This document shows positions 5,043-14,398 of a DNA stretch of 14,398 nucleotides, one piece after another. Source of the DNA: CAIZQW01 sp964459675. GTDB lineage: Bacteria > Verrucomicrobiota > Kiritimatiellia > RFP12 > UBA1067. The stretch spans positions 1 to 14,398 of the forward strand of contig CAYWNP010000069.1 in NCBI GenBank assembly GCA_964459675.1, given 5' to 3'. Position numbers and translations under genes: made by a program. The number at the start of each line of letters is the position of its first letter. The first letter of the stretch is position 1. The notes beneath the pieces are model-generated. The model was not told the DNA's origin. It made no database searches and saw nothing but the letters and a program-made list of their open reading frames with translations.

Positions 5043-6707
5043 TTAATGAAAAGCGTTTTCCAGGAGATTTTCTGTCTCTGCTCGCCAAGCGGGATCAAGG
5101 GTCACAAGGTTATCAATTTTGATGAAAAGGCGTCGTGCGACGTGTTTCTTTTGATCGAGCGGTGAGACGAGGCGATCCAGCCAGTGGGACGGCAAACGGC
5201 GTATCACAACGATCAGGCTTTCCACGAAGTCGAGCGGGATTTCCTCATTGATTGTTAGCACAAACTGCCACAGGATATGGGGTTCTTCTGCCACGCACTT
5301 CTTGATGGTCTCGCCAATCTTCGGGAAGTTCTCATACGAAAAATCAAAATACAACGTTGTGCGATTTTTCTCTTCTGTCCTTCCGGCCTTCCGTCCGGTT
5401 GTCCTCCCTCGCGGGTTGAACAACCCTTCCAACCGCTTGCCGACAAAACGCGGGGTCGGCGAATCAAAACCTCCGAGGAGTTCAGCGGCCTGTTGTTCAA
5501 TGAGTGCTAATTGGGCAGAGGTCAGGGTGTCGGTTGAGAGTACGCGATACGGCGGGAGAGCTTGGGCTCGTAAGCCCAGTTCTTTCGCGCGATCACGTAA
5601 CTCTGTTCCTGGAAGCAGAAGAGTCGGGAGGAATTGGGGATGAATCGCGTCGCCAAAGCGTGCCAACCAGTTGAGCGATCGTTCGACATCTTGGGCGTCC
5701 TGAGCCGGCAGGGCATACATGAAATCAACGGTGGGTTTGATATGATGACGGAGCAGGGCGTCAATGCCGCGCCAGACCTTCTGTTCGTTTAGTGGACGAT
5801 GGATAATGCGGAGGACCTTTGGATCTGTACTTTGGACACCGACTTCTGCCTCGGTAATATTGGCTTGCGCCATCATTTTCGCCTGCTCGTCAGTAAGGGT
5901 GTCTGCCCGAATCTCCACAAAGAAGGCGATTTTCTTGTCGCGATTGACACGGATCATCATCTTCAACATCGCCTCAAAATGGGGATGGGCGTTGAAGGTG
6001 GGGTCCACGAGTCGAATCTCCTTTGCGCCTCGCTTCCGCAGGATGCGGATACGTTTTGCCACATCTTCGGGTTCGAGGCAGGTTGTGGCACTCCGTCTGA
6101 GATTATAGCAACAAAATGCGCACTTCATGGGACAGCCACGGTTAGTCTCGAGGTAGGCCATGCCAAAGGCGTCTGGCTGGTTGATCGGATGGTCAGGGGC
6201 GGGCAGGGCATCCGCAAGACGAAGTGGCTTGGCCTCGGAAGCACGATAGAGGCGTGCGAGACGTCTCTTGTTACGTGAGGAGGGTGGTGAGACGCGGAGG
6301 GTTCTTACTATCTCGGGAAAGAGGGGTTCGCCCTCACCGATACAGAGGGCATCTGCAAGTGGGAGGCGCAGGAGCGGGTGTTGTTCGGCGATCTCGGGAC
6401 CGCCGAGAACAACCTTGAGATGGGGAAGCTCCCGGCGTGCACGTTTCAGGAGATGGAGGGTCCGTTCGATGTTCCAGAGGGTGCAGGTGGCTGCAATCAC
6501 CTCTGGCTGCATGTGGACGATGACATTCAAAAGCGTCTGATCGCTCCCTGTCTCCTGTTCAGGCGGTGTGGGGAGGATTGTCCAATGGGGTCCCTCTGAG
6601 GAGCGCTCCAACGCCGCAGTCAGACAGGCAGCGGCCAACATGGTATTCTCGCCAGGGGATGACATGTCATGGTCCAAGCGAGGCAACTGGAGAAAGAGCA
6701 GGTTCAT
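5043..6707 (-). CDS. B12-binding-domain radical SAM protein
   Basis: These 554 residues have the two-domain layout of the cobalamin-type radical SAM family. An N-terminal Rossmann-like region (about 1-135) includes VVLGGPEIA (99-107) and IGEGEPLFPEIV. The radical SAM barrel follows, with the CxxxCxxC cluster motif C192-x3-C196-x2-C199 in NRGCPMKCAFC. Later segments (DPTFNAHP, EIRADTL, EVGVQSTDP, HIKPTVDFMYALP) are typical barrel strands. A C-terminal 120-residue extension resembles the DUF4080 region of relatives. The usual DxHxxG cobalamin-binding motif is not seen, so B12 binding is uncertain. Such enzymes carry out methylations or rearrangements; the substrate cannot be told. The ATG at 6707 was preferred to a TTG at 6785 because the extra 26 residues run into a palindromic repeat and match nothing; no clear ribosome site precedes either. 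Confidence 0.85.
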   Translation of the reverse strand: MNLLFLQLPRLDHDMSSPGENTMLAAACLTAALERSSEGPHWTILPTPPEQETGSDQTLLNVIVHMQPEVIAATCTLWNIERTLHLLKRARRELPHLKVVLGGPEIAEQHPLLRLPLADALCIGEGEPLFPEIVRTLRVSPPSSRNKRRLARLYRASEAKPLRLADALPAPDHPINQPDAFGMAYLETNRGCPMKCAFCCYNLRRSATTCLEPEDVAKRIRILRKRGAKEIRLVDPTFNAHPHFEAMLKMMIRVNRDKKIAFFVEIRADTLTDEQAKMMAQANITEAEVGVQSTDPKVLRIIHRPLNEQKVWRGIDALLRHHIKPTVDFMYALPAQDAQDVERSLNWLARFGDAIHPQFLPTLLLPGTELRDRAKELGLRAQALPPYRVLSTDTLTSAQLALIEQQAAELLGGFDSPTPRFVGKRLEGLFNPRGRTTGRKAGRTEEKNRTTLYFDFSYENFPKIGETIKKCVAEEPHILWQFVLTINEEIPLDFVESLIVVIRRLPSHWLDRLVSPLDQKKHVARRLFIKIDNLVTLDPAWRAETENLLENAFH

Positions 6708-6782
6708 AATCTGTTTAGAATAGCAGGTTGGCACGCATTTGGCGAGTCGGGAGAGCTGAGAATGATGCCCGAGCATGCTACC

Positions 6783-6828
6783 CAATAATGGGCAGCGGCG
6801 GTAACGTTACTGCCCTAGGGCATTATTG
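6783..6828. repeat. REP-like nested palindrome, copy 1 (3' side of the RAYT gene)
   Basis: The outer arms CAATAATG (6783-6790) and CATTATTG (6821-6828) are exact reverse complements. They enclose an inner palindrome GGCGGTAAC/GTTACTGCC (6797-6814) with one G/T mismatch at the 6800/6811 pair. The same outer arms and inner core occur in copy 2 at 7767-7827. The transposase stop codon (6807-6809 on the minus strand) falls at the centre of the inner palindrome. Confidence 0.8.
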
Positions 6829-7742
6829 CCATGGTATTCCGCTAGCGCCGTGCACCAGGCATTCATCTGGAGGCAGGCCTCACGGGATAGGGGCTGTTTC
6901 TGGCCGGTGAAAGCATGACAGGAGAGGATCAGGAGGCGGCCTTGCGCACACAGGTCGAAGTAGGCACCGCTCGGTTTATAGAGTGGAGGAAAGCCCTCGT
7001 GCTTCAGCACAATGACACTTCCGCCTTCTTCGATTGCACAGGCAACCATTTCTTTCTCTCCAGGTGAGATGAAAGGGGAGATCAAGACGCCCCCTTGATG
7101 GAGGGTCTCTCGCAGGAGCACTTTTTGAGCCTCGATCTCTTCGACTGTGGCGGAACGTGATACGCGCACCGCTCGGCGAAGCGGCTTGTCGAGGAGGAAT
7201 GGATTGCCGAAGCCCTTCCAGGGCAGATCTTTTGGCAACCGGGGTGAGGAAAGATGGTCTAGGCGTGTAAATAGGTCTGGATGCGCTCTTTTGAGGCAAA
7301 AACGCCGTGGATTGTCTCGAATATAGGCGCTGTACGCTTTGATGCTTTTGACATCGAGTGAAACCAAGTCATGAAAGCCCTCCTGAAAGACAGAGAGATT
7401 AGGGTCTTGGCTCGTGCGACGCAACGCGGAGGTGATGCCACTCTTGAAGCCGCGTATGATGGCGCTCAAGGAGCGAGGAAGTTTTTCTTTCGCAAAGAGG
7501 ATGCCGTGTAGATGGTCAGGCATCACACAGAGCTCCTGTGCTTCAATCTGCGGTGTGAAGCTGGGTATTGCCTTCCAAGCTTCTCTCACGCAATATCCCT
7601 CGGGAGAGAGTTGAACTGCGTTATCTTTACACAGCCCGAAAAGGGCACGGCGTGGCGCTGTTACAAGCGTGATCATGGTGAAGCCCGTGCCGGTGTAGTC
7701 ATGCCAAGGTGCCCGGATGCCGGCTTTCTTGTAGGGGGGCAT
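6807..7742 (-). CDS. REP-associated tyrosine transposase (Y1/HUH) fused to a DprA/LOG-like domain
   Basis: This 311-residue, two-part protein begins with residues 1-150, a Y1 transposase of the IS200-like/RAYT type. It has a start strand MITLVTAPRRALFG, the metal-binding H-u-H motif in MPDHLHG (H77, H79), the helix IIRGFKSG, and the catalytic tyrosine candidate Y140 in YSAYIRDNP. Such enzymes nick single-stranded DNA at REP hairpins. Residues about 175-311 form a different domain with GNPFLLDKP, a VRVSRSATVEE strand, GGVLISPFISPGEKEM and GRLLIL. Its alternation of strands and glycine-rich turns resembles the Rossmann-like fold of DprA and LOG proteins. The ATG at 7742 has GAGAAAGG shortly upstream; a TTG at 7769 would lie inside the palindrome. 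The stop codon sits in the other palindrome. I recall similar fusions in Bacteroidales, so the architecture is probably not unique. Confidence 0.85.
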   Translation of the reverse strand: MPPYKKAGIRAPWHDYTGTGFTMITLVTAPRRALFGLCKDNAVQLSPEGYCVREAWKAIPSFTPQIEAQELCVMPDHLHGILFAKEKLPRSLSAIIRGFKSGITSALRRTSQDPNLSVFQEGFHDLVSLDVKSIKAYSAYIRDNPRRFCLKRAHPDLFTRLDHLSSPRLPKDLPWKGFGNPFLLDKPLRRAVRVSRSATVEEIEAQKVLLRETLHQGGVLISPFISPGEKEMVACAIEEGGSVIVLKHEGFPPLYKPSGAYFDLCAQGRLLILSCHAFTGQKQPLSREACLQMNAWCTALAEYHGNNALGQ

Positions 7743-7766
7743 GGGGCGCCTTTCTCTTATGCTGGC

Positions 7767-7827
7767 CAATAATGGCCAGCGGCAGTAACGCCAGCGGCAG
7801 TAACGTTACTGCCACAGGGCATTATTG
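7767..7827. repeat. REP-like nested palindrome, copy 2 (5' side of RAYT, 3' of secA)
   Basis: The outer arms CAATAATG (7767-7774) and CATTATTG (7820-7827) are the same as in copy 1. The inner 18-base palindrome GGCAGTAACGTTACTGCC (7796-7813) is perfect. An extra 15-base unit, GCCAGCGGCAGTAAC, occurs twice in direct tandem (7775-7789 and 7790-7804), making this copy longer than copy 1. The secA stop codon (7835-7837) is only eight bases away, so the hairpin probably ends or protects the secA transcript. Confidence 0.85.
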
Positions 7828-7834
7828 CCCTGTA

Positions 7835-10924
<3,090 letters not shown>

Positions 10925-10989
10925 GAAGAGTCCTTGCTTCGCGTCTTATAGAAACTGATGTGTTGTAATTAAGGTCAGGGTGGAAAAGG

Positions 10990-12249
10990 CTAATCGTCTT
11001 CGATTTCAACGATCTTGCCATCGAATAGTTTGAGAGCTTGTTTGAGAGCTGGATCATCGAGGGAGAAGGACGCCCCTTTGGAAGGTGTTGGTTGAGGAGG
11101 GGGTTCAGCTGTGCGAATGGCGTGGAGCCGTTCGAGTATGCGTTCAAGCGAGACGGTCTGGACGATACGGGCACAACGAATGAGCGTCATCTCGATCAGC
11201 GTCCGGACAGAGAGTGCAAAACGTAGACGGCCCTCCATCTCTGCGAGTTGATCAGCGACTTGCATCACGCGTCCCGCATCTGCAAGTTGAGCTTGCTCCA
11301 TAAGGGTTTTGAGTTGCTCAGGCGTCGCATCCAAGTTCTTCATGGTTTCAGCACCCACATACTGGCAGACGAGCAGGTTGCGGAAATGTTCCATGAGTTC
11401 CACGGTGAGTCGGCGCATGTCCTTGCCCGCGCTGTCAAAGGCACTCACAAGTCTGAGGATCTCTGCCATGTCGGCTTTGAGGACGGCTGTGGCGAGCCCT
11501 TCGAGTGAACGGCGTGAGACAAGTCCAAAGACGGCAAGCACGTCATCTTCGGTCAGGGCGTCCCCTTTGAAGGAGATCAGTTGATCGAGTGACGAGAGCG
11601 CATCGCGCATGCCGCCTTCAGCGCCACGCGCCACGGCGAGCAGCGCATCTTCATCAATGGTGATGCGCTCATAATTGCAGATCGTCCGGAGGCGTTCGAC
11701 AATGAGCGGTGTTTGGATGCGACGGAGGTCAAAGCGCTGGCAACGCGAGATGATCGTCGGCAACACCTTGTCGCCTTCGGTGGTGGCGAAGATGAACTTC
11801 ACATGCGGTGGCGGTTCCTCCAGCGTCTTCAGGAGCGCATTGAAGGCTGCCGTCGAGAGCATGTGGACTTCGTCAATGATGAAGATCTTGAACTTGGCAC
11901 GTGCCGGGGCGAATTGAACTTGATCGCGAAGGTCGCGAACCTGATCCACGCCATTGTTGGACGCACCATCGATTTCGATCACATCCAAGGCGTTACCGGC
12001 CGTGATCTCCTTGCAAAGGGAGCACTCGCAACAGGGGGTGGGGGTCGGCCCGTTCTCGCAATTTAAAGCCTTTGCGAAGATACGGGCCAAAGAGGTTTTG
12101 CCGATCCCGCGGGGACCGACAAACAGGTACGCATGAGCGATGCGACTGACTTCAATCGCATTCTTCAGCGTGCGGGTCACATGTTCCTGCCCCACGACGT
12201 CCTCAAAGTGCTGAGGACGCCATTTTCGTGCGAGTACTTCGTAAGCCAT
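10990..12249 (-). CDS. dnaX: DNA polymerase III subunit gamma (short, tau-less)
   Basis: This is the clamp-loader ATPase of the replicative polymerase. The 419 residues carry Walker A (GPRGIGKTS, 45-53), the zinc module at C64, C73, C76 and C79 (with an additional C74), Walker B IIDEVHM (124-130) and the SRC motif (168-170). The collar domain follows and the protein ends in a short acidic tail, KIVEIEDD. E. coli tau is 643 residues; the DnaB- and polymerase-binding parts of tau are missing here, so only a gamma-like form is encoded and no ribosomal frameshift site is needed. The ATG at 12249 overlaps the accA stop by one base (TAATG), which means translational coupling. The following secA is 65 bases downstream. 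Confidence 0.95.
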   Translation of the reverse strand: MAYEVLARKWRPQHFEDVVGQEHVTRTLKNAIEVSRIAHAYLFVGPRGIGKTSLARIFAKALNCENGPTPTPCCECSLCKEITAGNALDVIEIDGASNNGVDQVRDLRDQVQFAPARAKFKIFIIDEVHMLSTAAFNALLKTLEEPPPHVKFIFATTEGDKVLPTIISRCQRFDLRRIQTPLIVERLRTICNYERITIDEDALLAVARGAEGGMRDALSSLDQLISFKGDALTEDDVLAVFGLVSRRSLEGLATAVLKADMAEILRLVSAFDSAGKDMRRLTVELMEHFRNLLVCQYVGAETMKNLDATPEQLKTLMEQAQLADAGRVMQVADQLAEMEGRLRFALSVRTLIEMTLIRCARIVQTVSLERILERLHAIRTAEPPPQPTPSKGASFSLDDPALKQALKLFDGKIVEIEDD

Positions 12250-13085
12250 TAGAAACGTCCCATGGCAGCGAACTTGTCATAGCGCTGCTGCAGCAACGTG
12301 TCGAGGTTGATCTTCTTCAGTACAGCGAGGTTTTCGAGGACAGCCTTCTTGACTGCCGCAACCGCCTTTGCTGCATCCGTATGGGCCCCACCCTTGGGTT
12401 CGGGGATGATGTCATCAATGATGCCGAGGCTCTTCAGTGAACCCGCGGTGATCTTCAGTGTCTCTGCTGCCAGGGCGGCCTTGGTGCCGTCGCGCCAGAG
12501 AATCGAAGCGCAACCTTCAGGGGAGATGACCGAGTAGACCGCGTTCTGGAGCATGAGGATCCGGTCGCCGACCGCGATACCCAAAGCGCCACCGCTACCG
12601 CCTTCACCTGTGACCACGATGACCATCTGGGTCTTTAAGGTCGCCATAAATTCGAGGTTATGAGCGATGGCTTCAGCCTGTCCGCGTGCCTCTGCTTCGC
12701 AACCAGGATAGGCTCCGGGGGTGTCCACGAGAGATACGACAGGCAGATGATACTTTTCTGCCAACTTCATGAGACGCTTGGCTTTGCGATAGCCTTCCGG
12801 GCTTGCCATACCAAAGTTTGCCTCAATGTTCTCCTCGATTCCACGGCCCTTGCGGTGGCCGAGGAGCATTACTTTTTCGCCGCCAATCGTGGCAAAGCCG
12901 CCGATGAGGCTGCGGTCATCGCCGAAGAGACGATCGCCGTGCAATTCAACGAAATCATCGCACATGAACTTAATATAGTCCCCAATGTTGGGGCGCTCCG
13001 CATGACGGGCGATCTGGACAATGTCCCAGGCGGTCTGTTTAACTTCCGGTACGGTTTCCTGTTGTTCAACTGTTTTCTTAGCCAT
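12249..13085 (-). CDS. accA: Acetyl-CoA carboxylase carboxyltransferase subunit alpha
   Basis: With AccD, AccA moves the carboxyl group from carboxybiotin to acetyl-CoA to give malonyl-CoA, the first step of fatty-acid synthesis. The 278 residues show the crotonase-type core with DTPGAYPGCEAEARGQAEAI, GEGGSGGALGIAVGDR, YSVISPEGCASILWRD and a final IIPEPKGGAH. Compared with E. coli AccA (319 residues) the N-terminal helical hairpin is about 40 residues shorter, which is known in other short AccAs. The ATG at 13085 was chosen over an in-frame start at 13127 because AAGGAA (13093-13098 on this strand) is seven bases upstream; the earlier start would also overlap accD. The stop overlaps the dnaX start. 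Order accD-accA fits a single heteromeric complex made from one transcript. Confidence 0.95.
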   Translation of the reverse strand: MAKKTVEQQETVPEVKQTAWDIVQIARHAERPNIGDYIKFMCDDFVELHGDRLFGDDRSLIGGFATIGGEKVMLLGHRKGRGIEENIEANFGMASPEGYRKAKRLMKLAEKYHLPVVSLVDTPGAYPGCEAEARGQAEAIAHNLEFMATLKTQMVIVVTGEGGSGGALGIAVGDRILMLQNAVYSVISPEGCASILWRDGTKAALAAETLKITAGSLKSLGIIDDIIPEPKGGAHTDAAKAVAAVKKAVLENLAVLKKINLDTLLQQRYDKFAAMGRF

Positions 13086-13120
13086 GATGAAATTCCTTTT
13101 TTGTTGATCTAAGCGATCGA

Positions 13121-13957
13121 TTAACAAGCGCCACTTGCATAGCGGAGGATCTTTGCGAGGAAAGCCTTCATCTCCTTGCGCGGGATGATGACATCAATAA
13201 ACCCATGGGACTGGGTGTACTCCGCTGTTTGGAAATCATCGGGAAGCTTCTGCTTGATCGTCTGCTCGATGACGCGGCGACCGGCAAAGCCGATGAGCGC
13301 CTTAGGTTCCGCGATGTTGAGGTCACCGACCATGGCGTAGCTTGCTGACACGCCACCTGTGGTGGGGTCGGTCAAGATCGAAATATAGGGAAGGCCAGCC
13401 TCTTTGAGGCGAGCGGTCGCGGCGCACGTTTTGGCCATCTGCATGAGCGAGACGATGCCTTCGTGCATACGGGCGCCACCCGAGGCGCTGATGATGATCA
13501 AGGGGCGGCGAAGCTTTAGAGCCTCCTCTGCCGCGAGCAGGATACGTTCGCCGGTGCCGCTTCCCAAGCTGCCCCCGAGGAATTTGAAATCCATGACTCC
13601 GAGAACCACGGGCATCTTATCGATGGTTGCCGTGCCCGTGAGAACAGCTTCGCCGATACCGGTCTTTTCAACCGTGGCTTTAGCCTTGTCAGCATAAGCA
13701 CCTGTTGAATCCTTAAACTTGAGGGGATCATTGGGCCCGACCTGAGCATTCAGCTCTTTAAAACTGCCGGTGTCTGTGAGCAAGGCAACGCGCTCACGGC
13801 AGCCCATTCGATCGTGATAATTGCAGCGAGGACAGACTTTGTCGGTGGCTTTCCACTCAGCCTTCTCTACATAAGCCTTGCACGAAGGACAGACCGTCCA
13901 GACTGCTTCAGTGGGTACTCGCAGGGGGGCTTCTGCCGCTTTTTCAAACCATGCCAT
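13121..13957 (-). CDS. accD: Acetyl-CoA carboxylase carboxyltransferase subunit beta
   Basis: This is the beta half of the carboxyltransferase, the partner of the next gene accA. The 278 residues begin with a four-cysteine zinc ribbon, C23-x2-C26 and C42-x2-C45, used for subunit assembly and mRNA/DNA contact. The carboxyltransferase core follows with LGGSLGSGTGERILLAAEEA and the signature SGGARMHEGIVSLMQMAKT (about 160-180), then DPTTGGVSASYAMVGD and the end motif GFAGRRVIEQT. Length is near the family norm. The ATG at 13957 is preceded by AAGGAG (13967-13972) nine bases upstream. It is the first gene of the minus-strand block and has a good promoter 59 bases ahead. Confidence 0.96.
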   Translation of the reverse strand: MAWFEKAAEAPLRVPTEAVWTVCPSCKAYVEKAEWKATDKVCPRCNYHDRMGCRERVALLTDTGSFKELNAQVGPNDPLKFKDSTGAYADKAKATVEKTGIGEAVLTGTATIDKMPVVLGVMDFKFLGGSLGSGTGERILLAAEEALKLRRPLIIISASGGARMHEGIVSLMQMAKTCAATARLKEAGLPYISILTDPTTGGVSASYAMVGDLNIAEPKALIGFAGRRVIEQTIKQKLPDDFQTAEYTQSHGFIDVIIPRKEMKAFLAKILRYASGAC

Positions 13958-14015
13958 AATATTTTTCTCCTTAGCTATGCTAGAAGAGCAACGTCTGCTC
14001 CTCCGTAAGGGTTAT

Positions 14016-14045
14016 AATATAGCAGAAACCGACCATCCCTGACAA
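14016..14045 (-). promoter_or_regulatory. Promoter of the accD-accA-dnaX(-secA) block
   Basis: On the minus strand TTGTCA (14040-14045, five of six consensus bases) and TATATT (14016-14021, five of six) are 18 bases apart. Transcription would begin at about 14009, giving a leader of roughly 50 bases before accD. The leader holds a small hairpin (GAGCA 13986-13990 with TGCTC 13996-14000) just ahead of the ribosome site. The promoter sits in the 106-base gap between the glycosyltransferase gene and accD, so accD has its own start even though both run the same way. Confidence 0.6.
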
Positions 14046-14063
14046 GTATTGGGCTAACTCTTT

Positions 14064-14398
14064 TTAGAAATTGATGCGCTCCTCTTCGATCACGAGGGGC
14101 TTGTTCTTGACTTGGGTCCAGATGGCGCCGATATATTCGCCAATAATGCCGATAAATATGAGTTGAACAGACGAGAAGAAGAAGACGCCAATGACCAACG
14201 GGGCAAGTCCGACATTGAATTGATCCCAATAGAGCAACTTGTAGATGAAATAGATCAGTGCTGCGATCATGCTCAGCCCAGCCACGACAAACCCCATGAA
14301 GGCTGCCAGCCGCAAGGGCAGCTTCGTATGATTGACAAACCCAGTCATGGCCATGTCATAGAGGGTGAAAAAGTTGTTCTTAGTCTTTCCATGTTTGC
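14064..14398 (-). CDS. C-terminal part of a family-2 membrane glycosyltransferase (5' end outside window)
   Basis: The frame is open from the stop at 14064-14066 to the window edge, giving at least 111 residues. It starts with KHGKTKNNFFTLYDMAMTGF, the R/K-x-G-x-(S/T)-K linker that follows the catalytic domain of GtrB/DPM1-type glycosyltransferases. Two transmembrane helices follow (about LAAFMGFVVAGLSMIAALIYF and LAPLVIGVFFFSSVQLIFIG), then the IGEYIGAIWTQVKNKPLVIEEE tail found in polyprenyl-phosphate hexose transferases. It would load a sugar on undecaprenyl phosphate at the inner membrane for wall, lipid A or O-antigen modification. The catalytic DxD region is outside the window, so activity and donor cannot be judged. 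Confidence 0.85.
   Translation of the reverse strand, partial: KHGKTKNNFFTLYDMAMTGFVNHTKLPLRLAAFMGFVVAGLSMIAALIYFIYKLLYWDQFNVGLAPLVIGVFFFSSVQLIFIGIIGEYIGAIWTQVKNKPLVIEEERINF

Larger units (their letters stand above)
6783..7827 (-). mobile_element. RAYT transposase gene bracketed by two REP-like palindromes
   Basis: The unit runs from one nested palindrome (6783-6828) to the other (7767-7827), with a single REP-associated tyrosine transposase gene between them. No other gene and no typical terminal inverted repeat or target duplication is seen. RAYTs are generally single-copy, vertically kept genes that mobilise or maintain REP palindromes rather than classic insertion sequences. Whether this unit itself moves is unknown. 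It sits between secA and a radical SAM gene. Confidence 0.7.

Noticed and set aside
6708..6785. N-terminal extension of the radical SAM protein from a TTG at 6785
   Set aside because: The extra residues reach into the REP-like palindrome, lack family similarity and need a TTG start.

Overview
The window (14.4 kb) is an ordinary chromosomal stretch of an anaerobic, Gram-negative-type bacterium, with small accessory pockets on the left. A [FeFe]-hydrogenase maturase (HydF) points to anaerobic life. The enlarged SecA, the Whirly-like small protein, the transposase fused to a nucleotide-binding-type domain and the short intergenic repeat families together suggest the PVC group, most likely Kiritimatiellota or Lentisphaerota. 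This taxonomic call is inference; no rRNA or marker tree can be run here.

Left part (1-4594). The last 18 codons of a membrane protein are followed by a palindrome-rich spacer. Next comes a minus-strand AAA+ ATPase with a C-terminal nuclease-like domain, in a visibly A+T-richer island. Two plus-strand genes follow: a small protein with a conserved DNA-binding-like C-terminal region, and a Whirly/PUR-like protein. A 278-base spacer then carries three unrelated repeat types end to end. It finishes with a near-perfect sigma-70 promoter so close to hydF that the transcript is probably leaderless.

Middle (4614-7835), all minus strand. This holds a twin-arginine-signal zinc-ribbon protein, a B12-binding-type radical SAM enzyme, and a REP-associated tyrosine transposase (RAYT). 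The transposase sits between two long nested palindromes that share the same arms. One palindrome contains the transposase stop codon; the other begins 8 bases after the secA stop codon.

Right part (7835-14398), minus strand. A housekeeping block is transcribed accD-accA-dnaX-secA. accA and dnaX overlap by one base (TAATG), and a recognisable promoter lies in front of accD. It makes the carboxyltransferase half of acetyl-CoA carboxylase, the clamp-loader subunit of DNA polymerase III and the Sec translocase motor. A family-2 glycosyltransferase with two C-terminal membrane segments runs off the right edge.

I do not see a clear multi-gene undescribed system. The best leads are the RAYT fused to a DprA/LOG-like domain with its flanking palindromes, the leaderless hydF with an altered guanine-recognition motif, and the double-hairpin repeat whose two arms differ by changes that keep each hairpin paired.
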